DNA from: Flavobacteriaceae bacterium
GTDB lineage: Bacteria > Bacteroidota > Bacteroidia > Flavobacteriales > Flavobacteriaceae
Assembly: GCA_017852075.1 (NCBI GenBank)
Contig: JAFMLQ010000018.1
Location: forward strand, 1-42,738
Direction: 5' to 3'
Length of the DNA stretch: 42,738 nt
In this document: in pieces, positions 1 to 8,971 of the stretch
Layout of the letters: every line of letters starts with the position of its first letter
How positions within the stretch are numbered: position 1 is the stretch's first letter
Made by a program: the position numbers and the translations under genes
Notes under the pieces: model-generated
Told to the model about the DNA's origin: nothing
The model's input: the letters and a program-made list of their open reading frames with translations, nothing else
The model's database searches: none

Positions 1-1152
1 AGTAGCTCTAAGAAGTTTTTCACTGTTTAAAATAAACGCAATTCGAACCTCATTTTTTCCAATATTAGGGGTAGAGTAAAATCCTGCAGCCGGTGCCAAC
101 ATAATCGTTTGACCCTTGTTTTGAAAAGAGGTTAAAAGAAATTTTGAAAATGCTTCGGCGTCATCAACTGGTAATTTTGCAATGCAGTAAAAGGCACCCA
201 TGGGATGGGAAACTTCAACTTCCGGAATTTGTTCTAAAGCATCAATCAAAACTTTTCTTCTCTTGCTGTATTCTTTGATAACGCCCTTCAAATAACTTTC
301 TGGTGCATCAAGTGCTGCTTCACTCGCAATCAGTGCATAGGTAGGTGGAGAGAGTCTAAGATGTGCAAATTTGAGTAGATTCTGGATAAGTGCTTTATTT
401 TTGGAAACTATACAGCCCACTCTTGCCCCACAAAGACTATATCTTTTGGAGACCGAATCTATGATTACCGTATGATTTGCTCCTTTGGGATGTCTTAAGA
501 CGGAATAGTGTTTAATATCCCCATGGATAAATTCTCGATAGACTTCATCTACAATCAAAAAAATATTGTGCTTTAGGGCCAACTCACAGAGGGTACTGAT
601 TTCTGACAGACTGTAGACATATCCAGTGGGGTTACTGGGGTTGCAAAGGAGAATGGCTTTGGTTTTTGAATTTATTTTTTCACTGATATTCTCAAGAGAA
701 GGAAGCTGAAATTGGGAATTAAACTCTGAAATTACAGGGACTACTTTTACACTGGAAGCACTTGCAAATCCATTGTAATTGGCGTAAAATGGTTCAGGAA
801 TAATAATTTCATCACCTGCATCACAGATGGCGTTGAGTGCGAAGGTTAAGGCTTCACTGGCACCTGTGGTGACAAGAATATCCTCTGGTTCGACTTCAAT
901 CTGGTGTTTGTGATAATATTTTACGAGTTTTTTTCGGTAGGACAGTTCTCCTTGAGATGGACCATAAGGTAATAATTTGAGTTTTGCATTTTGTACTGCC
1001 TCAAGAGCTTCTTTTGGAGCTTCAATGTCAGGTTGTCCGATGTTTAAATGGAGAACGTCGATCCCTCTCGATTTAGCATCGTCGGAAAAGACCACTAGTT
1101 TTCTAATGGGAGAGGTGGGGAGATCAGTTCCTCTTTGAGATAAATGTGGCAT
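1..1152 (-). CDS. Pyridoxal-phosphate aminotransferase, class I/II (aspartate aminotransferase type), 3' end cut by window
   Basis: This frame is open for 384 codons from ATG 1152 to the window edge, where the gene continues. It encodes a fold-type I PLP aminotransferase, which moves amino groups between an amino acid and a 2-oxoacid in the cytoplasm. Visible landmarks are the substrate/PLP stretch CNPSNPTGY around residues 170-178, VDEVYREF after it, and the PLP-lysine motif SVSKRYSLCGARVG with Lys236. Related aspartate-type enzymes are about 395-400 residues, so only some 10-20 C-terminal residues should be missing. The ATG at 1157 lies in another frame, so 1152 is the start. The gene lies 129 bases downstream of the DUF1573 gene on the same strand. 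The exact substrate cannot be read from sequence. Confidence 0.9.
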   Translation of the reverse strand, partial: MPHLSQRGTDLPTSPIRKLVVFSDDAKSRGIDVLHLNIGQPDIEAPKEALEAVQNAKLKLLPYGPSQGELSYRKKLVKYYHKHQIEVEPEDILVTTGASEALTFALNAICDAGDEIIIPEPFYANYNGFASASSVKVVPVISEFNSQFQLPSLENISEKINSKTKAILLCNPSNPTGYVYSLSEISTLCELALKHNIFLIVDEVYREFIHGDIKHYSVLRHPKGANHTVIIDSVSKRYSLCGARVGCIVSKNKALIQNLLKFAHLRLSPPTYALIASEAALDAPESYLKGVIKEYSKRRKVLIDALEQIPEVEVSHPMGAFYCIAKLPVDDAEAFSKFLLTSFQNKGQTIMLAPAAGFYSTPNIGKNEVRIAFILNSEKLLRAT

Positions 1153-1281
1153 GCCATGAATTAAAGTGCAAAAATGCTAAAAAATCACTTGAAACACAAT
1201 CTTATAGATGCCAAATGCAAAGGGTATGGAAGCAATTATTTCTGTGCCAATCTTTTTTATGAGCTCCTTTTGACTATTTGA

Positions 1282-1665
1282 TTATTGAGGTTGGACAGTA
1301 CCTTTTATTTTAAGAGCTATAATGGGGTTCTCTTCTGCATTGGTCGTAACCGTGATGGTCTTCCGAAAGGGGCCAGGGCGATTGGTATCATAACGAACTA
1401 CGATTTCACTTTTTTCTCCCGGAGCAATAGGTCCATCGGGTTTTTTTGGGATGGTACATCCGCAAGAGGATTGTACATTTTTGATTAAAAGGTCTTGGTT
1501 TCCAGAGTTTTCAAAAATAAATGTGCGTTGTCCGTCACTATTTTTTTCTACAGTACCATAGTCTATAAGGGTTGTTTCAAAATTAATTTTTGGTCCTGTT
1601 TCTTGAGCAAACATGGGAATACTGATTAGAAAAAAAAGTAACGATAAGTAATTTTTAGTATTCAT
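1282..1665 (-). CDS. Secreted DUF1573 domain protein
   Basis: This 127-residue protein begins with a clear signal peptide: Lys, a hydrophobic core about residues 7-18, then MFAQ as the likely cleavage region. The rest is one DUF1573 domain, an immunoglobulin-like beta-sandwich common in Bacteroidota. Its diagnostic parts are FDYGTVEKNSDG-like spacing near residues 35-47, the SCGCTIPKKP motif near 68-77, and the closing run of beta strands ending in KIKGTVQPQ. It is probably periplasmic or surface exposed. No enzymatic residues are evident and the role of the family is unknown. It is divergent from valS and upstream of the aminotransferase. Confidence 0.85.
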   Translation of the reverse strand: MNTKNYLSLLFFLISIPMFAQETGPKINFETTLIDYGTVEKNSDGQRTFIFENSGNQDLLIKNVQSSCGCTIPKKPDGPIAPGEKSEIVVRYDTNRPGPFRKTITVTTNAEENPIIALKIKGTVQPQ

Positions 1666-1746
1666 AATATTGATTTTGAGAATTTAAAAATAGGATTTTT
1701 CTTTTAAATAGAACCGTTTGACTTTTAATATTAGAACAAGTGTCCC

Positions 1747-1754
1747 TACTTTTG
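1747..1754 (+). promoter_or_regulatory. Candidate -7 box for valS
   Basis: TACTTTTG is an exact match to the Bacteroidota -7 consensus TAnnTTTG, 28 bases before the valS ATG. A TTTG lies upstream at 1717-1720, but the 26-base spacer is longer than usual, so only the -7 element is convincing. Confidence 0.55.
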
Positions 1755-1782
1755 TAAAACAAAAATTAGACCAAGATAATTT

Positions 1783-4413
1783 ATGGAAATCCCTTCCAAG
1801 TTTAACTCCCAAAGTGTAGAAAGTAAATGGTACGACTACTGGCAAAAAAACGCATATTTTAAGTCAGAGCCCGACGAGAGAACGCCTTACACGATAGTTA
1901 TTCCGCCTCCTAATGTCACAGGAGTGCTGCACATGGGACATATGCTAAACAATTCACTTCAAGACATTATTATCCGTCGTGCACGAATGAAGGGTTTTAA
2001 TGCGTGTTGGGTTCCCGGAACCGATCACGCTTCAATCGCTACCGAGGCCAAAGTAGTTGCAAAGCTTAAAGAACAAGGAATTGAAAAAAGTAGTTTGACC
2101 CGAGAGGTGTTTTTGGAGCATGCTTGGGATTGGACCCATGAATACGGTGGAGTTATTCTGGATCAACTCAAAAAATTAGGGTGTAGTTGTGACTGGGATC
2201 GAACTAAATTTACTCTAGACCCTGAGATGTCAGAATCTGTCATCCAAGTATTTGTGGACCTTTATGAAAAAGAGCAAATTTATCGAGGTTATAGAATGGT
2301 AAACTGGGATCCCGAAGCCCAGACAACTCTGTCAGATGAGGAGGTGATCTACGAAGAAAAATCAGGAAACCTTTACCATATTGCTTATCAGGTGGTAGAT
2401 TCAGAAGAAAAGGTAGTCATTGCAACTACTCGTCCTGAGACTCTTTTAGGAGATACTGCAGTGTGTATCAATCCCGAAGACGAACGCTATACACACCTGA
2501 AAGGAAAAGAAGTTTGGGTTCCTCTGACCAATAGAAAAGTGCCTATTATTCAGGATACCTATGTCGCTATGGATTTTGGTACAGGTTGTCTGAAAGTAAC
2601 TCCTGCACATGACGAAAACGATAAAATTCTCGGAGAAAAGCACAAACTAGAGGTAATCGATATATTTAATCCCGATGCAAGCTTAAATGAAAACGGATTG
2701 GACTATATAGGTTTAGACCGTTTTGTAGCTCGAAAAACAATTGTAAAAGATTTAGAAGAACTGGGAGTTTTAGTAAAGACAGAACCTCATATTCATAAGG
2801 TGGGAACTTCGGAACGCACCAAAGCAGTTATTGAACCGCGTTTATCTGACCAATGGTTTTTGAAAACAGAAGCCATAGCAAAACCTGCACTAGAGGCGGT
2901 TTTAGAGTCTGGAGCGATTGAATTGGTTCCAGAAAAATTCAAAAATACTTATCGACACTGGATGGAAAATATCCGCGACTGGAATATTTCAAGACAACTC
3001 TGGTGGGGGCAACGTATTCCAGCGTACTATTACGGGAATGGGAAAGCGGATTTTGTTGTAGCGATTACCCCAGAAGATGCTTTGAAAAAAGCAAAAAAAG
3101 CCTCACAAAACGAAAGCCTTACTCTTGTTGATCTAAGTCAAGATGAGGATGTACTCGACACTTGGTTTTCATCTTGGTTGTGGCCTATTTCTGTGTTTGA
3201 TGGGATAAGAAACCCTAACAATAAGGAGATCGAATATTACTATCCAACTCAAGATTTAGTCACAGGTCCAGATATTTTGTTTTTTTGGGTCGCCCGGATG
3301 ATCATGTCTGGCTATGAATATCGCAAGCAACCCCCATTTTCCAAAGTATATCTTACTGGCTTGGTACGCGACAAAAAAGGCCGTAAAATGTCAAAACAAT
3401 TGGGCAATTCTCCCGATGCGCTGAAGCTGATTGAACAGTACGGTGCAGATGCAGTTCGTGTGGGTCTGATGTTGAGTTCTGCTGCAGGGAATGACTTATT
3501 GTTTGATGAAAGTCTTTGTCAGCAAGGGAAAAATTTTGCCAATAAAATTTGGAATGCTTACCGACTGATCGAGGGCTGGGAAGTCAATGATCAAAAAGTA
3601 GCTGCTCCCGCAGCCTTGGAAGCCTTGCAGTGGTATGAGAATCATTTTCAGAAAACCTTGGCTTGGGTTGATGAAAATTTTGACAAGTATCGAATTTCCG
3701 ATGCATTGATGTCAATCTATAAATTAGTGTGGGATGATTTTTGTTCATGGTTATTGGAATTGGTAAAACCCTCTTTTGGAGATCCTATAGATCGGGAGAC
3801 CTATGACAAAACAATTCTCCTTTTTGAAAATAATCTTCGGCTATTGCATCCATTTATGCCTTTTTTAACGGAAGAGTTGTGGCATTTCATTGCCCCCAGA
3901 CAAAAAGAGGAGGCTCTTACCGTATCTGAATGGCCCAACACAAGTTCGTTTGATTCTAATACAGTGGAAAGCTTTACCCTGGCTCAAGAGATAATTGTAG
4001 GGATTCGTAATTTTAGAAAGGAAAAGAACCTTTCTTTTAAAGAGGAGATTACTCTTTTTGTGACCAAAAGCAAGAGCCCACTTCCCTATGAAGCGAGTAT
4101 TTCAAAGTTAGGAGGGATTCATTCTGTTGTGTATGAAGTTCCATCTGAGGAGGTTTTTGGAGGAAGTTTTCGCGTAGCAACTTTTGAATTTTTTATTCCC
4201 ACTGCGTCCTCTGAAGATCCTGAAACGGAACGTAAGAAATTGAATGAAGAGTTGAGTTATATGAAGGGTTTTTTAGCTTCTGTAGAGAAAAAACTTGCTA
4301 ATGAAAAATTTGTAGCCAACGCTCCTGCACAGGTGATTGCAAATGAAAGAAAAAAAGTTGCAGACGCAAAAGAGAAAATTGATCTTTTAGAAAAAAGCCT
4401 TTCTGCGTTTTAG
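1783..4413 (+). CDS. valS: Valyl-tRNA synthetase
   Basis: This is a complete class I aminoacyl-tRNA synthetase of 876 residues, the usual length for bacterial ValRS. It charges tRNA-Val with valine and edits mischarged threonine. The HIGH-type motif is HMGH at residues 50-53 after the ValRS-typical PPPNVTG, and the KMSKS-type loop is KMSKQ from residue 535. The CP1 editing domain lies between them (about 190-330, with TTRPETLLGDTAV). An anticodon-binding domain follows, and the protein ends in the family's C-terminal coiled coil (about 805-875). A candidate -7 box sits 28 bases upstream. Its stop overlaps the convergent psd stop by 4 bases. A tRNA-Val(GAC) gene occurs at 22440 in the same window. 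Confidence 0.97.
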   Translation: MEIPSKFNSQSVESKWYDYWQKNAYFKSEPDERTPYTIVIPPPNVTGVLHMGHMLNNSLQDIIIRRARMKGFNACWVPGTDHASIATEAKVVAKLKEQGIEKSSLTREVFLEHAWDWTHEYGGVILDQLKKLGCSCDWDRTKFTLDPEMSESVIQVFVDLYEKEQIYRGYRMVNWDPEAQTTLSDEEVIYEEKSGNLYHIAYQVVDSEEKVVIATTRPETLLGDTAVCINPEDERYTHLKGKEVWVPLTNRKVPIIQDTYVAMDFGTGCLKVTPAHDENDKILGEKHKLEVIDIFNPDASLNENGLDYIGLDRFVARKTIVKDLEELGVLVKTEPHIHKVGTSERTKAVIEPRLSDQWFLKTEAIAKPALEAVLESGAIELVPEKFKNTYRHWMENIRDWNISRQLWWGQRIPAYYYGNGKADFVVAITPEDALKKAKKASQNESLTLVDLSQDEDVLDTWFSSWLWPISVFDGIRNPNNKEIEYYYPTQDLVTGPDILFFWVARMIMSGYEYRKQPPFSKVYLTGLVRDKKGRKMSKQLGNSPDALKLIEQYGADAVRVGLMLSSAAGNDLLFDESLCQQGKNFANKIWNAYRLIEGWEVNDQKVAAPAALEALQWYENHFQKTLAWVDENFDKYRISDALMSIYKLVWDDFCSWLLELVKPSFGDPIDRETYDKTILLFENNLRLLHPFMPFLTEELWHFIAPRQKEEALTVSEWPNTSSFDSNTVESFTLAQEIIVGIRNFRKEKNLSFKEEITLFVTKSKSPLPYEASISKLGGIHSVVYEVPSEEVFGGSFRVATFEFFIPTASSEDPETERKKLNEELSYMKGFLASVEKKLANEKFVANAPAQVIANERKKVADAKEKIDLLEKSLSAF

Positions 4414-5066
4414 GCCTTATGTGCTAGGATCTGAACCCCCCCTTTTACAGTATCGTTTAGCGCCACATCCAATGGGGTGCCTAGGGGCAAAAACAAATCT
4501 ACTCGCGATCCAAATTTGATGAATCCTGCATCTTCACCTTGCACCACACTACCGCCTACTTCAGCATAATTTACAATTCGTCGAGCTACAGCACCCGCAA
4601 TCTGTCTGTAAAGAACTTCTCCAAAGGTCTCGTTGTTGAGTACTATGGTAGTTCTTTCGTTGAGTTCTGAAGATTTGGGATGCCAAGCAACCAAATATTT
4701 ACCAGGGTGGTATTTGCTAAATTTTACGGTTCCACTCATAGTATAACGTGTCACATGGACATTTAATGGAGACATAAAAATTGAAACTTGCAATCGTTGG
4801 TCCTTAAAATATTCCTTTTCAAAAACCTCCTGAATGATCACAACTTTTCCATCTACTGGAGCTATAAGATGATTTTCATTTTTTGGAGTTTCTCGTTTGG
4901 GGTTTCTAAAAAACTGTAATACGAGTATTAACTGAATAAGTGAAAAGAGTTGGAGAACTATTTTTAGTACATATTGGTCTCCTAATCTATATTCGGCGGC
5001 AAGTGCAATTGCCGCGGCAATTACAAATGAAGTCATGATGATTTGATGTCCTTCTTTATGAAACAT
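4410..5066 (-). CDS. psd: Phosphatidylserine decarboxylase (short, archaeal-type)
   Basis: This 218-residue protein converts phosphatidylserine to phosphatidylethanolamine at the inner membrane. Two hydrophobic segments (about 10-25 and 35-52) anchor the N terminus. The family motifs are APVDGKV near 69-75, FMSPLNVHV at 97-105, and FGSRVD at 185-190. In this family the Gly186-Ser187 bond is self-cleaved to give a small alpha chain with an N-terminal pyruvoyl group. The length fits the short PSD family rather than the longer E. coli type. Its start overlaps the end of cdsA by 11 bases, which indicates translational coupling of two consecutive phospholipid steps (CDP-diacylglycerol, then PE). 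The serine-adding enzyme PssA is not in the window. Confidence 0.93.
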   Translation of the reverse strand: MFHKEGHQIIMTSFVIAAAIALAAEYRLGDQYVLKIVLQLFSLIQLILVLQFFRNPKRETPKNENHLIAPVDGKVVIIQEVFEKEYFKDQRLQVSIFMSPLNVHVTRYTMSGTVKFSKYHPGKYLVAWHPKSSELNERTTIVLNNETFGEVLYRQIAGAVARRIVNYAEVGGSVVQGEDAGFIKFGSRVDLFLPLGTPLDVALNDTVKGGVQILAHKA

Positions 5067-5859
5067 TATGAATTAACATTAAAAATAAATAAAAAAATGG
5101 AGCAGTATATAATACGCTGTCCATTCGATCGTAAAATCCACCGTGTCCTGGGATTAGTGATCCACTGTCTTTGACTTTAGCTTGACGTTTAAATTTAGAT
5201 TGGATTAAATCTCCTATGGTAGCAGTTACGGCCGTAACCCCAGCCAAAAAGGGGAAGGTCCAAATGGGGTAATTGGGATAATAAGGAATCAGAACAAAGC
5301 TAATGATGACACAAGCAAGTGTTCCTCCCCAGAATCCTTCCCATGTTTTTTTTGGTGAAACGGAGGGAAAAAGAGGTCTTTTACCCCAATGTCTTCCAAA
5401 GAGATAAGCAAAGCTATTATTGACCCAAATCAACCCATACATACTTATTGAAATTCCATTCTCAATCGGGGAATCGAAAGAAGAAGTAGCAATAATGGAG
5501 AAGCTAGAAGCTACCAGGTAAAAAATTGTGAGTCCTGTTTTTTGAAGGGGCAATAAATTAATTTTTTTTTGTGCAAAGAGAAAATAGGTCAAAAGTAGAT
5601 GAACCCCTATACAAAGTCCAATCAAACTGAGGTGGAAGTAAGGATTTAGTTTTTGATTGTAAAATTGGTACACGATGATGCCAAATAGAAGGAAGGGAAC
5701 AGGACTTTTATACGCGATCAGTCTTTGGAATTCTAGTAGGGCTAGTGCAGAAAAAATAAAAATGATAAGGATGAAACTAAGTTCAGAGAACAAGGCAGCA
5801 AATAGGATTAAAATCACGTATAAAAGACCCGATATACTCCGAATAATCAAATCTCTCAT
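5056..5859 (-). CDS. cdsA: Phosphatidate cytidylyltransferase (CDP-diacylglycerol synthase)
   Basis: This polytopic membrane enzyme of 267 residues makes CDP-diacylglycerol from phosphatidate and CTP, the precursor of all phospholipids. About seven or eight hydrophobic segments are visible. The family signature is intact: SPKKTWEGFWGG at 168-179, GD at 216-217, SKFKR at 221-225, KDSG at 230-233, and PGHGGFYDRMDS at 237-248. It overlaps the downstream psd start by 11 bases. Upstream, 115 bases separate it from the LUD-domain gene. That gap holds a 20-codon reading frame ending three bases before this ATG. Confidence 0.95.
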   Translation of the reverse strand: MRDLIIRSISGLLYVILILFAALFSELSFILIIFIFSALALLEFQRLIAYKSPVPFLLFGIIVYQFYNQKLNPYFHLSLIGLCIGVHLLLTYFLFAQKKINLLPLQKTGLTIFYLVASSFSIIATSSFDSPIENGISISMYGLIWVNNSFAYLFGRHWGKRPLFPSVSPKKTWEGFWGGTLACVIISFVLIPYYPNYPIWTFPFLAGVTAVTATIGDLIQSKFKRQAKVKDSGSLIPGHGGFYDRMDSVLYTAPFFYLFLMLIHNVS

Positions 5860-5974
5860 CGGCTAAACGTTTTCGTTTTTTATTGCAATTGAATGCTCCA
5901 GGGCAGACGTCATGTATGCTATCATATTTATTTTTTCAGAGCAGCAGTTGTTTTTAATTGAACGATTTAAAAAC

Positions 5975-6568
5975 CTAGAAATCCTCTAGTAACAAATATA
6001 TGTTTTTTGAGCTAGTCTTTGCGTTTTGGATTTTATTATCCACCAGATGCTCTGATTTAATTTTGGGTGATGTAATATTTGTGGGAATAGAATTTTTGTA
6101 TTTGTTTTTGAGGAGTGTCATCCCCTCGCTTACATCTAAGGTAAGTTGCTGTATGTTGGCAGTAATAATAAGAGTTTGTGGAAGTTCATTCAGTTTGAAA
6201 TGATGAATCTGTTGGCTACTCAATAAAATCTTTCCTGTATTGCCAATTAAAAATTCACATTCAATTAGAAGTGCTTTAAAATGATGAAGCGAACTTGAGT
6301 GAGAATCGATAAGTGAGGTTTGAAATGTTTGGGCTAGAGTGGGGTTTAGAGTAACAATTTCGTTTTGCTCCCAACCGTTTTCAATATAGATATTGCTATA
6401 GTTGGATTGTACTTGTTCTAGAGAATCGCTGTACAAAAAAAAGCCTCCGTTAGCAGTAAAATTTTCGGCAAAACGAATATCTAAAGGGTCATCATTTTTT
6501 GGAAGATACGGACTTTTTTCTGGGCCTTTTGAGGTTGGTTTACCAAAAAATTTATTCCATAGTCCCAT
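5975..6568 (-). CDS. LUD-domain protein (LutC/YkgG-like), role unknown
   Basis: I place the start at ATG 6568 (MGLWNKFFGK, 197 residues) instead of an in-frame TTG three codons earlier. The protein resembles the LUD (lactate utilisation) fold: GGFFLYSDS around 41-49, IECEFLIGNTGKILLSS at 102-118, and a central LIITANIQQLTLD segment at 133-145. A LUD protein usually works beside LutA/LutB iron-sulfur proteins in lactate oxidation, but none are nearby. Here it lies between ftsH and cdsA with an 8-base gap to ftsH. As I recall, this placement is common in Flavobacteriaceae, so its job may be linked to membrane or proteolysis functions, not lactate. That functional link is inference. Confidence 0.75.
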   Translation of the reverse strand: MGLWNKFFGKPTSKGPEKSPYLPKNDDPLDIRFAENFTANGGFFLYSDSLEQVQSNYSNIYIENGWEQNEIVTLNPTLAQTFQTSLIDSHSSSLHHFKALLIECEFLIGNTGKILLSSQQIHHFKLNELPQTLIITANIQQLTLDVSEGMTLLKNKYKNSIPTNITSPKIKSEHLVDNKIQNAKTSSKNIYLLLEDF

Positions 6569-6578
6569 GTGTTCCAAT

Positions 6579-8534
6579 TCATTTTTTTTGCTTCAGCGCT
6601 TTTGCCTCTTCTATCTTTTCATTGTTAGTTTTATAGGGTCTTTTTCCCAGAATATTCTCCAAATCATCTTTAAAAATAACTTCTTTTTCTAAAAGACGAT
6701 CAGCAAGTTGCTTTAATTTTTCTTTTGAGTTTTTGAGTAAGTCAATGGCTCGCTCATATTGTTTCTCAATAATTATTGAGATTTCTTTGTCAATAACCTG
6801 TGCTGTATGCTCTGAATAGGGCTTAGAAAAATTATAATCTGATTGCCCTGAGGAGTCGTAATAGGTTATATTCCCAAGAGTTTCGTTCAAACCATATATG
6901 GAAACTATCGCCTTTGCTTGACGTGTTACCTTTTCCAAATCACTAAGTGCTCCTGTGGAAATTTTATTGAATATGATTTTTTCTGCAGCACGACCTCCTA
7001 ACGCAGCACACATTTCGTCTAACATTTGCTCTGTTCTCACGATTTGACGTTCTTCGGGTAAATACCATGCCGCACCCAAGGATTGTCCTCTAGGGACGAT
7101 AGTCACTTTCACAAGAGGTGCAGCGTGTTCTAGTAACCAACTTACGACGGCATGACCAGCCTCATGATAAGCAATGGTTTCTTTTTCTTCTGGGGTGATG
7201 ATTTTATTTTTCTTTTCCAAACCTCCTACAATTCGATCTACAGCATCTAGAAAATCTTGTTTTCCTACCGATTTTTTATTTTTTCTAGCGGCTATCAAAG
7301 CGGATTCATTACAGACATTAGCAATATCGGCTCCAGAAAATCCAGGGGTTTGTTTCGCTAAAAAGTCAACATCTAAAGTTTTTATAGTTTTGAGCGGTTT
7401 TAGGTGTACTTTAAAAATTTCTTTACGCTCGTTGAGATCGGGTAAATCCACATAGATTTGTCTGTCAAAACGTCCTGCTCGCATCAGGGCTTTATCCAAT
7501 ACATCTGCCCGGTTTGTAGCTGCAATCACAATCACATTTGTATTGGTTCCAAAGCCATCCATTTCTGTAAGAAGTTGGTTCAGAGTATTTTCACGTTCGT
7601 CGTTAGAACCTGTCATATTGCTTTTTCCTCGAGCTCTTCCTATAGCATCAATTTCATCAATAAAAATGATAGAGGGCGATTTATCTTTGGCTTGTTTGAA
7701 AAGATCCCTTACCCTAGAGGCACCTACACCTACAAACATTTCTACAAAATCGGAACCAGAAAGAGAAAAGAAAGGAACTTTAGCTTCTCCAGCAACTGCC
7801 TTGGCAAGTAATGTTTTTCCTGTACCCGGAGACCCTACCAGCAAGGCTCCTTTAGGGATTTTACCCCCCAAAACTGTATATTTTTGTGGATTTTTAAGGA
7901 AATCTACAATCTCCTGAATTTCTTCTTTTGCGCCTTCTAAACCAGCTACATCTTTGAAGGTAGTTTTGACATCTGTATTTTTGTCGAACAACTTGGCCTT
8001 GGATTTGCCAATATTAAAAATCTGACCACCAGGTCCTCCAGCACCACCGCCAGACATTCTTCGCATTAAAAAAATCCACACACCAATGATAATGATGATG
8101 GGTAAAAAGCCAATAAGTGTATCTAGCCATCGATTTTCGATCGTAATAAATTCCAAACGAAATGCGATTCCCTTGTTACGCGCTTTTTCTAGTTTTTCCT
8201 CAAAAAGCTCTAAGCTCCCAACTTCAAACTGATAGTGAGGTCCTTTACTATTTTCCTGGCCTAAAATATTTTTTGATTTGATACTTTGATGTTCGCTTTT
8301 ATTCAAAGCTTCTGGAGTAAGTGTAACATGAACACTACTCTTATTTCGGATCACTACGACTTGACTTACATCGCCAGCATTCAGGTAGTTTTCAAAGTTT
8401 GAGATATTGGTTTTTTGCATGGTCTGCCAATCGTTGCCACCAAATAGACTTAGGCCTAGGAGTACAAAAATAACAGCACCATAAATCCAATATATGTTAA
8501 ATTTCGGGGGAGTTGGTCTTTTTTCTTCTTTCAT
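6579..8534 (-). CDS. ftsH: ATP-dependent zinc metalloprotease FtsH
   Basis: A membrane-bound AAA+ protease of 651 residues that degrades misassembled membrane proteins and regulatory substrates. I chose ATG 8534 because the longer open frame (to 8630) would run 89 bases into rsfS, whereas 8534 leaves 7 bases after the rsfS stop. Order of parts: transmembrane segment 14-32, periplasmic domain to about 137, second membrane segment 140-157, Gly-rich linker, Walker A GSPGTGKT 234-241, Walker B FIDEIDAIG 291-299, second-region-of-homology around 337-360, then the zinc site HEAGH 457-461 and the protease domain. The C terminus is Lys-rich. It is probably cotranscribed with rsfS upstream and the LUD gene downstream. 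Confidence 0.97.
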   Translation of the reverse strand: MKEEKRPTPPKFNIYWIYGAVIFVLLGLSLFGGNDWQTMQKTNISNFENYLNAGDVSQVVVIRNKSSVHVTLTPEALNKSEHQSIKSKNILGQENSKGPHYQFEVGSLELFEEKLEKARNKGIAFRLEFITIENRWLDTLIGFLPIIIIIGVWIFLMRRMSGGGAGGPGGQIFNIGKSKAKLFDKNTDVKTTFKDVAGLEGAKEEIQEIVDFLKNPQKYTVLGGKIPKGALLVGSPGTGKTLLAKAVAGEAKVPFFSLSGSDFVEMFVGVGASRVRDLFKQAKDKSPSIIFIDEIDAIGRARGKSNMTGSNDERENTLNQLLTEMDGFGTNTNVIVIAATNRADVLDKALMRAGRFDRQIYVDLPDLNERKEIFKVHLKPLKTIKTLDVDFLAKQTPGFSGADIANVCNESALIAARKNKKSVGKQDFLDAVDRIVGGLEKKNKIITPEEKETIAYHEAGHAVVSWLLEHAAPLVKVTIVPRGQSLGAAWYLPEERQIVRTEQMLDEMCAALGGRAAEKIIFNKISTGALSDLEKVTRQAKAIVSIYGLNETLGNITYYDSSGQSDYNFSKPYSEHTAQVIDKEISIIIEKQYERAIDLLKNSKEKLKQLADRLLEKEVIFKDDLENILGKRPYKTNNEKIEEAKALKQKK

Positions 8535-8541
8535 AGTTTTT

Positions 8542-8913
8542 TTAGTAGTTTGAAGCAATTTGAGTGCTGATTGCATCACCCCATAGTTCTTCGATGTTAT
8601 AATATTCTCGTGTCTTTTTCTGGAAGACATGAACTACAACGTTTACATAATCAAGCAAAACCCACTCAGCAACTTCGAGACCTTCCGTATGGAGTGGTTT
8701 TTCTTTAAGTGCTTTACTTACAGTTTTCTGAACCGAGTTGACAATGGCGGAGACTTGAGTGTTTGAATTTCCACTACAGATAACAAAAAAATCACATGGT
8801 GTATTTTCAATCTCCCTAAGATCCATTTTTTGGATATCCTCTCCCTTCACATTTTCGATTCCTCTAATTATTTCTTCTAAGAGGAGGTTAGCATTTTCTT
8901 TTTTATTTACCAT
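8542..8913 (-). CDS. rsfS: Ribosomal silencing factor RsfS
   Basis: This 123-residue protein belongs to the Iojap/RsfS family, which binds ribosomal protein uL14 and blocks subunit joining when nutrients are scarce. Key stretches are DIQKMDLREIENTPCDFFVI (about 26-45), SGNSNTQVSAI and the conserved C-terminal half GLEVAEWVLLDYVNVVVHVF followed by REYYNIEELWGD. The ATG at 8913 is preferred over an upstream in-frame start at 9018 that would overlap birA. An exact -7 promoter box lies 20 bases upstream at 8934-8941. It is divergent from birA with 58 bases between the start codons, and ftsH follows after 7 bases. Confidence 0.95.
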   Translation of the reverse strand: MVNKKENANLLLEEIIRGIENVKGEDIQKMDLREIENTPCDFFVICSGNSNTQVSAIVNSVQKTVSKALKEKPLHTEGLEVAEWVLLDYVNVVVHVFQKKTREYYNIEELWGDAISTQIASNY

Positions 8914-8933
8914 TAAGTGCTGCTCTATTGTGA

Positions 8934-8941
8934 CAAATTTA
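8934..8941 (-). promoter_or_regulatory. Candidate -7 box for rsfS-ftsH
   Basis: On the minus strand this reads TAAATTTG, an exact TAnnTTTG match ending 20 bases before the rsfS ATG. No good -33 TTTG is seen at the expected spacing. It lies in the rsfS/birA divergent gap. Confidence 0.5.
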
Positions 8942-8971
8942 TTACTTTTTGAATCGTTTATACCGACTGAA

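Noticed and set aside
7458-7917. Two overlapping plus-strand frames of over 110 codons inside ftsH
   Set aside because: Both are antisense to the highly conserved AAA domain of ftsH, which explains the region fully.
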